DNA of 64,000 bases, from contig CM020619.1 in NCBI GenBank assembly GCA_009829735.1, positions 7,988,375 through 8,052,374 of the forward strand, written 5' to 3'. The stretch comes from Pyropia yezoensis (lineage: Eukaryota; Rhodophyta; Bangiophyceae; Bangiales; Bangiaceae). This document shows, piece by piece, positions 13,201 to 23,330 of this stretch; position 1 is the first letter of the stretch, and every line of letters begins with the position of its first letter. The notes under the pieces are model-generated. The model worked only from the letters and a program-made list of their open reading frames with translations. It ran no database searches and was not told where the DNA came from. The position numbers and the translations under genes were made by a program.

Positions 13201-13858
13201 GGTCCCGGATGGCGGCCGCTTCGGCGACCGCCGCTGCCGCGTCGGCAGCCGCCGCGTCGGCGCGGGACCGCAACGCCGCCGCCTCTGCCGCCGCCTCTGC
13301 CGCCGCCGCTGTGCGGGCCGCCTCGGCTTCCCCGCGCACGGTGGCCAGCTGCGCGGCAGCGGCGGCGGCCGCCGCGGCGGCGGCCTCGGCCGCCTCGTCG
13401 ACGGCGCGGCGAGCCGCCGCCGCGTCCGCCACCGCCCCGTCGGCGCGGGCCCGGGCGGTGGCGGCGGCGGCGTCGGCGGCCGCCGCCGCGTCCCGCCCCA
13501 CTTCGGCCACGTCCAGGCGGCGGCGGAGGTCGGCGGTGACGGCGAGGGCGGCGGCCCGCTCCACGGCGGCGCCGTCGAGGCGGCGGCGGAGGCCCGCGGC
13601 CTCCGCCTCGGCGGCGGCCGCGATGGCGCGGGCGGCGGCGGCGTCCTCAGAGGCGGCCGTGACGGCGGCCATGACCTCCTTGAGCGTTTCGGCCGTCTCG
13701 ACCGCTTCGGCGAGCTGCGTGTCGAGGTCCACCACGGTCGCGCCGCCTGCTGTCGGGGGGGGGGGGGAGGGGGGCGGGGGAGGGAACCCCGCCCCCGACG
13801 CCCGTCGCCCGCCGCCGCCTTCTTCCCATAGGGTTAACGGCGGCGGCGGCGACGCCAT
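1289..13858 (-). CDS. Giant Ala-rich coiled-coil protein, about 4,190 residues in this exon
   Basis: One uninterrupted minus-strand frame starts at an ATG at 13858 and encodes a Pro-rich head (about residues 1-35). From about residue 40 to about 3715 follows a near-continuous helical region dominated by Ala, Glu, Arg, Leu and Asp with recurring LRxRLxEA and ELEExxAAAVAxLEAERD phrases; the repeat period is 39 residues (117 bp). Residues about 1410-2120 form an almost exact 78-residue tandem array. The last 470 residues change to Ser/Pro/Gly-rich linkers around two related Trp motifs (PWSRVAALGARLR near 3850, LWARVVGLGGRLR near 3975). There are no transmembrane segments or signal peptide, and I recognise no enzyme domain. 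Its make-up suggests a long fibrous or scaffold protein, perhaps cytoskeletal, centrosomal or chromosome-associated; this is inference from form only. Frames open on the other strand and in frame +1 are shadows created by the codon-multiple repeats. Confidence 0.8.
7498..9640 (-). repeat. Coding tandem array, 234-bp unit, about nine copies
   Basis: The marker GGAATTCAGACG recurs at exact 234-bp steps; its AATT lies at 7617, 7851, 8085, 8319, 8553, 8787, 9021, 9255 and 9489. Each unit encodes 78 residues, that is two 39-residue coiled-coil units, including EFHSRLDEAATKAAEL and DLRERLEQAATK. Copies differ at only a few bases. The pattern of those differences shows that a four-unit, 936-bp block has itself been duplicated. 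Because 234 is a multiple of 3, the array preserves the reading frame. Confidence 0.95.
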
Positions 13859-14283
13859 GGTCGTCTGCGCGCCCCGCGCGTCTCGCGTTGGGGGCGTACC
13901 CCAAGTGGTTGGCTGTAGGGGGGGGCGGGGCGGGAAAGGTGACAGAGAGGGGGGAGCAGCGGATGGAGTTGGGCGCAGCGTGGGGGAGAGCGGGGGGGGG
14001 GGAGCGACGACGAAGAGGGGGGCTTGCGGGGGGGGGGGGGGGGAGTGGAGGGGAGGAGGAGAGTGTACGGGAGGGGGGGCGGACAGAGACCGGGGGGGGG
14101 GGGGGCGGGCAAGAGGGTGAGAGAGAGGCCGAGATACGGGGGGGAGGACGGAAACGGCTAGTAGTAACGACGGAGCCGGCCGTCGCGACGTCTGTGCGGG
14201 TACGGGAGGAGGGAGCGGCGCAAGCCGTTGACAGTCGCTTCGTCAGCCAGCGTCCTCGACCAGGCGGGCAGGCCGCCAGGCCG

Positions 14284-14349
14284 TCGGGCGGGCGGGCAGG
14301 CGGGCGGGCGGGCGGGCAGGCGGGCGGGCGGGCGGGCGGGCGGGCGGGC
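14284..14349. repeat. (CGGG)n tetranucleotide array
   Basis: About 66 bp consist of CGGG units interrupted by two CAGG variants. It lies about 430 bp upstream of the giant gene's start codon. On the plus strand it is a dense set of GGG runs able to form G-quadruplexes. Confidence 0.9.
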
Positions 14350-14502
14350 TCTGGCCGCCCGACGGCGCCCCGCCGCGTGGTGGCGGGCCGTGGAGGGCGC
14401 GCGCGCCGACAGCGAGCGGTACGGCCGCCGCGGCGCGGTCAGAGTCGAGAGGGGCCGCCGAACCCGCCCTCCCCCAACTGGCCTGCCGACCCGGCGGGAG
14501 GT

Positions 14503-14633
14503 GGGGGGGGGGGGGGGGGGGGGGAGGAAGCGTCCCTGGGCGGGGGGGGGGGGGGGGGGGGGGGGGGAAGGCGCGCTCGCTGCCACTCGCTCCCTCTCCA
14601 CCGGGTGCCCAGACACGCCCCCCCCCCCCCCCC
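14503..14633. repeat. Long homopolymers: G22, G26 and C16
   Basis: A run of 22 G (14503-14524), a run of 26 G (14542-14567) and a run of 16 C (14618-14633) lie within 131 bp. Exact lengths in such runs are prone to sequencing and assembly error. Confidence 0.8.
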
Positions 14634-15240
14634 GCCGGCGACCCGTCGTGATTGGCGCACGGCACGGCGGCTACCGCAAGGGAGAGGCGGGGGGGGTGTG
14701 ATGGGCGCCGCGTGAGGGGATCACGCTCGCGGTCGGCCACGCGGGAAGGCCAGGCTGTCAAGAAGAGGGGTGGGGACTGCGGGGGGGGGGGAAAGAAGGG
14801 GGGGTGGGGGGGGGGCGGGGGAGGGGGGGCGGGCCTCGCCCCCTCCCTCGTCGTGAGCCTGGGGGTGTGTGCCGCGGCAGCCGCGCCGAGCCACCAAGCG
14901 CGAGGGGTGGCGGGGGTGGGTGGGGTGGTGGAGGGAACGGGGGAAGGGTGCCGCCCGCCGCCTCCAACGTCAATGCAGATGGAGGCGGAAGGGGGGAGCC
15001 GCCGACATGGCCAGCGGGGGAGGCGCCATGGCGAAAAACCTTGCACCACACCCCCTGTGAAGGGGTGGAGGCGGGGGGGGGTGGAGGGGGGGGTGGGGGA
15101 GGGGGGGCGGCAGCGCTGGGCGGAGAAGGAGGACGGCGGCAGGGAAATCTACGACGCGACGCGCCCCGGTCGGCGACGCTTTGCCGACGCTACCCTACGT
15201 ATGTAAAGGTGCGTTTTTGATGACTGGGAAGGGGGGGTGG

Positions 15241-17069
15241 GTAGGGGGGGCCGCTTTCTGTAAGCGGCCTGCGAACAGATCGTCATGCGCGCGGCGCACG
15301 GGATGGCCTGCGCTTCCCGGCCGCACGCGGGGTCTCACCAGTGTACAGTACAGTACGGGACAGGGGAGTGCCGTCTGTACGCGACCGGATAAGTCGGGAC
15401 GGACGCGCGCCGGGCGCGTGGCCGCGGGCCCTGCCCGCCAGGTCCGTTGGGGGGTGTCCCTCCCACCCACCCCCTCCACCCGCAGCGCCCCATCACGGCG
15501 GGGCCGGCCGCCATCGGTTGGTTGGGGGTGTGCACCACAGCTCTGACAGGAGGGGCAAGGCGCGTGAGCGTGTGCCGCGGCGACCGCAGCTGGGGCGCCC
15601 CCGTCGCTCACCGGGAAGTCCGTATCCGCCCTCCACCCCCCCCCCTCACACACCACGCGCTGTTGCTACGATGGCCGCGGTGGGATGAACGACGTCAAGG
15701 CGGGGTGGCCACTAAAAAGAGGCAGAAATTTTCTTAGCATAGCCCCACGTCAGGAGATCCCGAGCGTCTCGTCTCTGCGTTTGCCGCCTCGGTCTCCGCC
15801 ACCGCCGCCGCCACCGTCGCCGCCGCCGCCGCCGCCGCCGCCGCGTTGAAGATGCCGCGGCGCGCGGCCATCGGCGACGCGCGGGCCCAGCCGACGGGGA
15901 GGCGCTTAAGCTCTATGCGGTCATCCCCACCTTCCACCCCTGGTAGCTACCTAGAGGGTATGGACGCCGTGTCACCAGCGCTTGGCGTCGGGGCCTGCTG
16001 GCGGCAGCGGCGGTGGTGGTGCCCCCCCTTCCCCTCCCCTCCATGCCCTGGACCCCCAGCCGCCCCGCCATGGACAGCTCAAACAGCTCTTTCCACAGCA
16101 GGAATCTGAGGCACTGGTCCTGGCCCCATAGATGCGGCTGATGCTCCCTTCCGTGGTTGCTGCTGCGCCCGGCTGGTCGCACCCCTCCCCCCCGCGCCCT
16201 GCTTTCCATACGCACGGGTGCGTGCGGGTCCATACTACCCGTCCTCCTCGCCATGGGCCACCGCCGTGTGGTTGCCTGGCCGGTGAGGAGGGGTGAGAAT
16301 TGACGGCAGGGCGGATAGGAGGGGGGGCGGGTTGTTTTGACGAGGACACGCAAGGCGCCGGTCGGATAGCCGTGGCGGTCACGGCTAGGCGCGGAAGAGG
16401 TAGAGGAAAACGGAGATGGGGGGACGTGGTGAGGTCAGAGCCCTCCGCCCGGCCCTCGTAGGAGAAATGCCTCCTCGCTATCGATTCGTCTCGACTGCCC
16501 GCTTCTCGAAGAACAGGGTGGTGAATAGGGGCAGCCATCCTTGTCGCCAGCTGGCGATAGCTTGAGAGGGAGCCACACGCACCCGTGTGGAGGGTGTCCG
16601 CAGTGTTGTTTACGATCGAGCCCCGTGACGAGAGTCGACAAGCTGCTCGACTGCGTTCAAAAGCCGGAGCGGTCGAGATCGAGATCGCGCACGAAAGACA
16701 GAGGGCATGGAAGGGAGGGGGTGTGGAAAGGGTGGAGCAAGGACGTGGGCTCGTGCGGGGAAGGGGTCTGGTTACGCCCTCAAACAAACAAAGAACAGAA
16801 AACTCGATGCTGTCGCGGGGTGCAATAACCCCATTACCCCGCGCCGCACCATATCGTTCAACCCCAAAGGCTGGCTGCTCGCAACCCCCCGTTCGCAAGT
16901 CCCCCGAAGATCCTCACAGGCGCAGGCGCCACGCCCTGCGCCCACACGCCACTGCTACTCGCGCCCCCCTCCTCCCCAATTCACGACGAGCGCTACCTGC
17001 TGCCCACCTGAACGCAGGGCCACGCTTCCCCCTCTGCTCCCCTCGACAGAGGCGGTCGGTATCTACCGT
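15241..17069. other. Intergenic stretch downstream of the phycoerythrin gamma gene
   Basis: No convincing gene. A CCG/GCC trinucleotide run lies near 15800-15845. A 308-codon minus-strand frame (15972-16898) has no family resemblance and mixed, non-biased composition, so I did not call it. The part just below 17070 is the expected 3' UTR of the phycoerythrin gamma gene. Confidence 0.4.
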
Positions 17070-18413
17070 CTAGTACCGCGCCGTCGATGGGCGCATGGCG
17101 GCGGCAACGGCGCTGTACTTGTCAAACAGGGCCTCCTCATACGAGCAGCCGTGGCCATAGTGCGCCCGCGCCGCCCGCGCGGCGTCGTACCGCGCCGCCG
17201 TGCGGGTGGTCGCCGGCAGGTGGGCGGAGCGGAAGCGCACCGCCACCGCCGCGACGCGCTTTGCCTCTGCCTCCCCCCCCGCCGACCCGTCCGTGCACGA
17301 CGGCGCGTAGACGCCGCCGACCACCGCCCGTGCCTTCATCGCCGCGTCGACCGAGGCGGCCATGTAGGCCTCCTCGGGGGACGAGGACGATGCGTAGCGG
17401 ACGCACGCGCGCGACGCCTCAGCAGTGCCGAGGAGCATCGCCGCTGCGGTGCGGGGGTAGGCGCCCAGCAGGGCCTCCTCGTACGAGCACCCGTGGGCAG
17501 CGATCGTCGCCTGCCGGCGGGTCTCAAAGTAATCGCCATACTTGGACGCCACCGACCGGTGGCCAGAGCGGAACGTCGCCGAGAGGGAAGCCACCCGCGC
17601 CGCGTCGGCAGCCCCCTTGACTGTGCCCTCTGTGCACGCAGCTGTGTACTAACAAGGGAGGGGAAAGGGGGAGGAGAGGGGAGTGCCACCAAAACAAGCA
17701 CTCCCAAGTGGCGGGAGGCCGAGGAGAGGGCGGCTCCACCCATGTCAGAAATCAAGACACGACACGGTCCCCATGCCCAGCCGTGACAGCCGCAGCAAGA
17801 TGCTCTGCTGCCCACTGAACCGGCGCACCCCCCCCCCCCCCCCCGCACAGTTTTGTTTGTCCCCCTCCGCACCCTCGACTTCCAAAAGACATACCACTCC
17901 AAACGGCACCGCCGTCGCCTTGAACTGGGACCGCACCGACCGTGCCATGTACACGTCCGCCGCCGCGGCGGTCGGCCCCCGCACCACGTCCGTCGTTGCG
18001 TCGCCGCCGATGGCCACGGCGCCCGCATTGACGAGGCCCTCCATGGCCAGCGCGCGGCTGTCCCGAGCGAGGATGGCGGCGGGGGACTCCCCCCGCGCGG
18101 CGGCCGCCTCGGGGTCTGCCGCCGCACGGTAGGGCGCGTTCTTGAGCGCCAAGCTGTCGAGGAAGGCGCGCTGGAAGGCGCTCATCGACGATGGAGGGCG
18201 CGCGGGGGGGGCCCCCCGCGCCGCCCCGGCCATGCCAGCGTACTTGTCCAGCGACCAGCCGGCGGCCATGGTGGGGGCGGCGGCGGCGGCGGTGGCAGCG
18301 CCGGCGGCCGCCGCCGCGGCGGGCGTCGCCCGCACGGCGACGCCGGCGTAGGCGCGGCGGCCCGACGCGGGGGCGGGGGTAAAGGCAGAGGCCGACACCA
18401 CAAAGGCGGCCAT
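17070..18413 (-). CDS. Phycoerythrin gamma subunit (bilin-bearing phycobilisome rod linker), plastid-targeted; two exons
   Basis: Gamma subunits are nuclear-encoded, enter the plastid, sit in the central cavity of phycoerythrin hexamers and carry extra bilins. Exon 1 (18413-17895, 173 codons) starts MAAFVVSASAF, a typical red-algal transit peptide with an early Phe and basic Ala-rich stretch. Exon 2 (17648-17070) gives residues 174-365. The join is GT-AG (GTATGT donor, TTGTTAG acceptor) and phase 0. The mature protein shows an internal duplication: VYMARSVRSQFKATAVPFGVY through HGCSYEEALLGAY is repeated as AYMAASVDAAMKARAVVGGVY through HGCSYEEALFDKY. Five Cys occur (178, 227, 255, 291, 341). 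Four pair up between the repeats (178/291 and 227/341) and are the likely bilin attachment sites. Length (365) is slightly above the roughly 320 aa usual for the family, as I recall it. The start context CAAAATGGC is favourable. Assignment rests on recalled family features, not on a search. Confidence 0.85.
17649..17894 (-). other. Spliceosomal intron of the phycoerythrin gamma gene (246 nt)
   Basis: Minus-strand donor GTATGT at 17894-17889 and acceptor TTGTTAG ending at 17649. It falls inside the first internal repeat, and the equivalent place in the second repeat is uninterrupted, which supports the boundary: after splicing FGVYTAACTEG aligns with GGVYAPSCTDG. It contains a C-tract shown as poly-C on the plus strand near 17829-17844. 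Confidence 0.85.
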
Positions 18414-19435
18414 TTTGACGCGTCCCCGGGGTGGGCGGGCAGGGGGGGCGGGGAAGAGGGCAGGGGAGAGAGCGTACGGATGGCGCGGAGGAGGGATGTA
18501 GGGGTCGTGGGTGGCAGCGACGGCGATGGCGGTGACAGACGGGCGGCGGAAGACGTTGACGCAATGGAGGGCGGCGTTGTGGGGGAAACAAACTGGACGC
18601 GCGGGAGGGCGCGCGGCGACGTGCGAGCGGCGGGGCGGCGGAGTGGGCGGGAATCACCGCGCAGAGGCGGCGTTCTGACCGCCGCCCGACGTTCTCCCTT
18701 CGGCCCCGGCTGCTCCAAAACGGCCGGTGGGCGGGGTGAACCGGGCTGAACAGAGAGGGGAGGCTCGCGTGGGCCGCAGCGTGTGTGGTGTGGACTTCAC
18801 GCCGCCATGGGGCAGCTCCGGCGGGAGCACACGGCCGTGCGCTCCCGGGTGTCGTCCACTGCCATGCCAATGCGCGAGCTCCCGCCAGGTCAAGGCATTG
18901 TCATCGCAGACTACAGGCAATTTTACCAAAGCCCACTGTACTTGATAATACACGTGGCTCAAAGGACTTGGGTCCTGTAGTCGCACGAGGGACGACAACA
19001 TGGGGAGGGCGCTCCGCCAGCGGCGCTGGCCGGGAAGAGAGGCGGGGGCGCTAGCGGAGGCGGCGGCGAGGGCGGCGGCGGTGGCAGCGTTGACAGCGGT
19101 GCTGACGCGACGGGCGGCAACCTCACAGAGAAGGTGTGCCTGCCGTCTGTCGGCAAGCCGCGCCGCCGTCACCACCGATGAAAAGGCAAGCGTGCTGCAC
19201 TAAATAGGGGATCAGCGTTCACGTCGTGGGAACGACGGGGGCCGCCCACGGCAAGGCCGCGCTACCATCGCCGCCGCTCCTTCGTGTTGGTTGACAAACG
19301 GGCAATGAAAAAGGCTCAAACATCCTCTCGCAGTGTCCCCAGCCGGCCGAGGGCAGCGGATCCGACTATCAAGCATCCAGAAACAATGAAGCGACCCCCT
19401 GATACCGTCGTGGCGATAGTCTGGTCCCATCCTCG
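18414..19435. other. Promoter/5' region of the phycoerythrin gamma gene and 3' end of the hydrolase gene
   Basis: About 1 kb separates the start codon of the gamma gene from the stop codon of the hydrolase gene, both on the minus strand. GC falls between 18880 and 18980. Frames of 60-180 codons are open but have no family resemblance. I cannot name a specific promoter element. Confidence 0.4.
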
Positions 19436-21210
19436 CTACCGTCCTGGGGTGTACTTGCTGTCGATGGTCGCCCCCTCGGGGGCTTCCTCGTACAGCGCCC
19501 GGTCCCCTACCACATCGCCCGTCAGCCACGACACGAGAAGCTCCTTGGTGTCCCGCAGCTGCGCGTCAAAGTCCCCCGTAAAGATCTCAAACACGTCCCA
19601 CCGGTACACCAGTAGGTCCAACAAGGCAAACAGCAAGCTGTCCACAAGCGGCAGGAGCCGCAAGTTCACTCGCAAGCTGTCCTCAAACCCCGTGTGGGCG
19701 CCCGACGCGAGCGTCACGTGGGCCGCGCGGGGGATCACCTCAGACGAGCGGACGGCGGCGAGGAGGGCGGCTACCGACGCGGGGGGGACAATTCGGTCGC
19801 GGGGGGCGCTGACGAGGAGCAGCGCGGGGGGGGCGGCCGCCGGGGAGTTGCTGCCACCGCCGCCCCCGCCAGGGGCCCAGCCGCGGAAAAACGTCTCCAC
19901 CCGCTCCGCCGCTACCTTTGTCCCGCCGGCCTGAAGCGACAGCAGCGGGTTGATGGTCGTCAGCTCAAGCGGCCCAGCCGCAGGCGCCAGCGCAACGACC
20001 GCATCAAGGGCAACGTCGCCGCCGCCGCCAGTACCAACCCCCGCGTCCTCGCCCCCCCCCTCCCGGTCAGCGGCGAGGAGCAGGTCGGCGACGACCAGCG
20101 CCAGCGCGCCCCCCATGCTGTGGCCCAGCAGCGACAAGCGGGTCAGGCCGAGGCCGCGCGCCAGCCCCGCCGCGCGGAGCATGTCAATGGCGAGCGCCGT
20201 CTGCAGGCGTGCCGGCGGGGAGGACCACCAGCGGGTGGTTTGGATGGACACCCACGGGGGGGCCGTGTCAGGCAGCCACACCGCGGGCGCAATGACGGCC
20301 AGCCCCGCGGCAGCGAGGGTGCGGAGGATGGACTGCGTGTTGCGAGGCTTTTGCGAGAAGCCATGCCTGCGGGAGGGAGGTGAGAGGTGAAGGGGATGGG
20401 ACGGAAAGGCAGGGGGAACAGAACGGCCAGACGCGGCGCCGACAGAGGCTCCGCAGAGGCAAGAAGCAGTGAGCGTCGTTAGTCAACCAGTGCTGGCACA
20501 CCCACTCCGTAGAGGAGCCATTGCCGGCCACCACCCCCTATTGCCAACAATCCGTGGCAGAGCAGCGACCGGCAGCACCAACCACCCGCAAATTCCTGCC
20601 TCCTGCACGCCCCCCCCTCCTTTTTCTTGCACGCCCTCCCCTCACCCCACCCACCCCGCCCCACCGCGCCCACGACCATCCAATCCTCAACCCAAACGTA
20701 CCCAAACACTACCGCCTGGGTGGCCGACAGGTCCAGCGAGTCCCACTTGTCCGCCCGAAGCAGCACGTACGCCGACGCGCGGCGGTCGGTCGAGATGCCC
20801 GGGAGCCCCCGCACGGTCCCCGTCGGGAGCTCCACGTCGGCAGTGACCACCTCCACCGCCCCCGGGGTCCCCGCGTCGACGGGCACGCCAGAAGTGGCAT
20901 CCACAAGGGCGCGGCGGGGGTCGGAGCACAGGCGCACCAGGCGGCGGATGGCGTCGGCCGACGCGGAGGCCGCGGCGGCGGAGGCAAGGGGGGGGGCCGG
21001 GGGGGAAGAGGAGGAGGAAGAGGGGGGCGGGGGCGGGGGGGAGGGCGACGCTGACGACGCCGACGCCGCCGCCGCCGCCGCTGCGCCCCGGCGCCGCGGC
21101 CCACCGACGCGCCACGCCGTCAGCCGCACCGCCGGGCGGCGTGGCTGGCAGACGAGCACGGGGGGACGCCCCCCCAGGACGGTGCCGATGGAAGAAGCCA
21201 TAAACGCCAT
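19436..21210 (-). CDS. Alpha/beta-hydrolase-fold protein, probably plastid-targeted; two exons
   Basis: Exon 1 (21210-20702) gives residues 1-169 plus two bases; exon 2 (20366-19436) completes a 479-residue protein. The N-terminus (MAFMASSIGT..., then Arg/Ala/Ser/Pro-rich to about residue 90) looks like a transit peptide and linker. After splicing, VVFGHGFSQKP (oxyanion-hole HG at 171-172) precedes a nucleophile elbow GHSMGG (Ser253). Candidate triad partners are Asp360 (DRIVPP) and His394 (SGAHTGF). Size, HG motif and the Ser-Asp-His order recall chlorophyllase-like and esterase/lipase hydrolases, but chlorophyllases usually read GHSRGG, so the substrate is unknown. It lies about 1 kb upstream of the phycoerythrin gamma gene in the same orientation; no functional link is implied. 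A later in-frame ATG (21201) could also serve as start. Confidence 0.75.
20367..20701 (-). other. Spliceosomal intron of the hydrolase gene (335 nt)
   Basis: Minus-strand donor GTACGT at 20701-20696, acceptor CCTCCCTCCCGCAG ending at 20367. The join is phase 2 and yields AVVFGHGFSQ, restoring the strand-loop of the hydrolase fold that neither exon has alone. Confidence 0.85.
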
Positions 21211-23330
21211 GGTGAGCGCACGCACAGTGGGAGGGGGAAGCGGAGGGATGGACGGGGGTCGCGGGGCCAGCGGTAGGGCGGCGAGGGCAAGGCAGCGGGG
21301 TGAAGAGTAATCGCCCTCGCCCCGGCGCTGGTGGCTTCCGTCTTCACGCTGCTTCCCAGCCCACTCCGACCTCCTCTTGAACCCAGCGGCGCGGCACCAT
21401 TCCCACCGCGGCGGCGCCCTCTGACGGGTGTGGTGGATCCGGGAAGGCGCGCACCCAGCCACGCCCCAGGCCCCGTCCGTCACGTGTGCCAGGCGGGCCT
21501 CCCCACCCCCCTCTCGCCTGGTCTGGCCGCCTAGCCTGGAGGGGGGGGGCACAGACCAACCGCTCGCCCTGTCGGCGCAGCACGCGGGCTGCGCTGTCCG
21601 CCCTGCCTCGTAGGCACGCACCCTCGATACGGCTTCCCAAGACCCCCACAGGACGCATGGTCACGCCGCAAGTGCCGGCAGCCACAGCTCACTGCCAGCT
21701 GGCGTGCTGTGGCGGGGTCAGCCGACCCTTGTAGGATAGGTCGGCTGTGCGCTGGTCCCGCTCTGTGTGGTGCCAGCACACACCGCAGGGAGGATTGCTT
21801 GACAAGCCGCTCATTGGTGGTGGCCGTTTCTCTTTTTGTGGCGGATCCCCTTCCCGCCGAGACAGGCCGGTCCAATACGTACAGTAGTGGCTACAAGGAT
21901 GTGGCGCGAGGCGCGGGAAAGTGGTGATGCGTGGCGCGATGTGGTTGGCTGCCTTAAGCTCGGACGCCACATGTGACGCCGCCCAGGCCCCGAGCAATGT
22001 GGCGTCCATGGGGCGCCACAATGCGCCGGCGTCGACAGTGAGTTCAGAGTGTTTCCACGTGTCCCGACCATCTCACGTACCATCTTGCCGCATTATATAT
22101 TTCAAATTGCAACGTGGGCGCCTCTGACTGGCTGGGAACCAGCGGTCTTCAGATTCATAAAGGAGTTGTTGCGGGACGGGGGCTACATGGTCTTGAGGGA
22201 CTACGGCATATCTGAGACACGACCGAGGAGTCTCTCGGACAGCAACTTGGATGTGGTCACGGAACGCCTGTGTTCGCTGACTGCATTGGCCGAGATCGCA
22301 CGCGCTCATGCAATACGCGAAAGCATGCACTAGCTCCCCTGCTGGACTGCCCGGGACGCCGAAAGACCGTCCGAATGGTTCCTCATATCGGCAAAGTAGC
22401 GAGACACGCAGCGCTAAGAGAGTCATTGTGGACAAATGTTGCCCTTCTTTGGCAGGATTGGGGATGCATTGGGCATGGGCTACAAAATATTGTGACACGT
22501 ACACGAGTAATTTGACGCATAAACGCGTGCCATATGCCACTTTCACGCGTCCACATGCGCAAGTATGGCGGTCTCGAATACTTTGGTGGTCGTTCGTGGT
22601 GACAGCCAATGATCTTGCTCTGTTCGTCGCGCTGCTTGGGACGGACGACCGGACACAGCAGCGCATGCCAAACGACCGTCTCCCGTCGGGGCGGGCCGGC
22701 TCGAGACGGCCTTGTCTCTGTGGCTCTCAGTCGTTCTTCGTTGACTGGCGGGACTGTCAACCGTGCGCGCGTCGTTTCCCTGCGTCGCGTAGCCAGTCTG
22801 GACAAAATGTCGACAATTCTCGATGAGATCCTTGGTCTCTGTGTACTGCATGAGATGCACGACATGCCAACTAGGGCACCACGCTTGCACACACGCCAGT
22901 GGTGCAGAACAGTCATATGAGCAGCAACAGCTTCTGCCACGTACATATCCTCCTAGTCCGCCAGCATAGCCTCAACGTGCGGGGCCCTGCAGTAGCGGGC
23001 AGTGGAGTGGTCTCCTGGAGGCGGGTGACGGGGGCTGCCCGCCGGACGCGGTCGACCCAGCGGCCTCGCGACACCTGGCACACCACATCCGCCCCCTTTC
23101 ACGTACTCTGCAGGAGCCAGATCCGCCAGCGATCGAGTAGCGGTCGTCAACGATCGTGCCATGCTAGAACGATATTGAATAAAGTGCCTGTTCGATCACG
23201 ATCGAACACGTTGTCGAGCCCCAACCAGCGTCCAAGAATGGGGAATGGGAATGGGGTCACGCCATATCCCGCAGGCAGGGGACCGGTTTGCCCACAGAAT
23301 GGAGTGAGCGCGCCCCTGCCGAGGCTACGG
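21211..23330. other. Upstream region of the hydrolase gene; no gene recognised
   Basis: The first few hundred bases should hold the hydrolase promoter. From about 21750 to 23000 the GC content is visibly lower than in the flanking host genes, suggesting old mobile or intergenic DNA. A 197-codon minus-strand frame (22073-22666) and overlapping frames have no family resemblance, and I left them out. Confidence 0.4.
23190..23207. repeat. 18-bp hyphenated palindrome
   Basis: GTTCGATC and GATCGAAC are exact reverse complements separated by AC. It lies about 125 bp beyond the C-terminal end of the tyrosine-recombinase fossil. It could be a recombinase or regulator site, or chance. Confidence 0.5.

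Larger units (their letters stand above)
13859..15240. other. Upstream region of the giant gene; G-tract-rich, no gene seen
   Basis: This stretch should hold the promoter and 5' UTR of the giant gene (minus strand) and shows many plus-strand runs of 8-26 G. Open frames on both strands are poly-Gly, poly-Pro or Arg-rich shadows. No TATA-like element can be assigned with any confidence. Confidence 0.4.

Noticed and set aside
15972-16898. 308-codon minus frame
   Set aside because: Mixed composition, no motifs and no acceptor/donor logic. Likely a chance frame including the 3' UTR of the phycoerythrin gamma gene.
22073-22666. 197-codon minus frame in low-GC DNA
   Set aside because: No recognisable motif; neighbouring frames of similar length on both strands show this is background.
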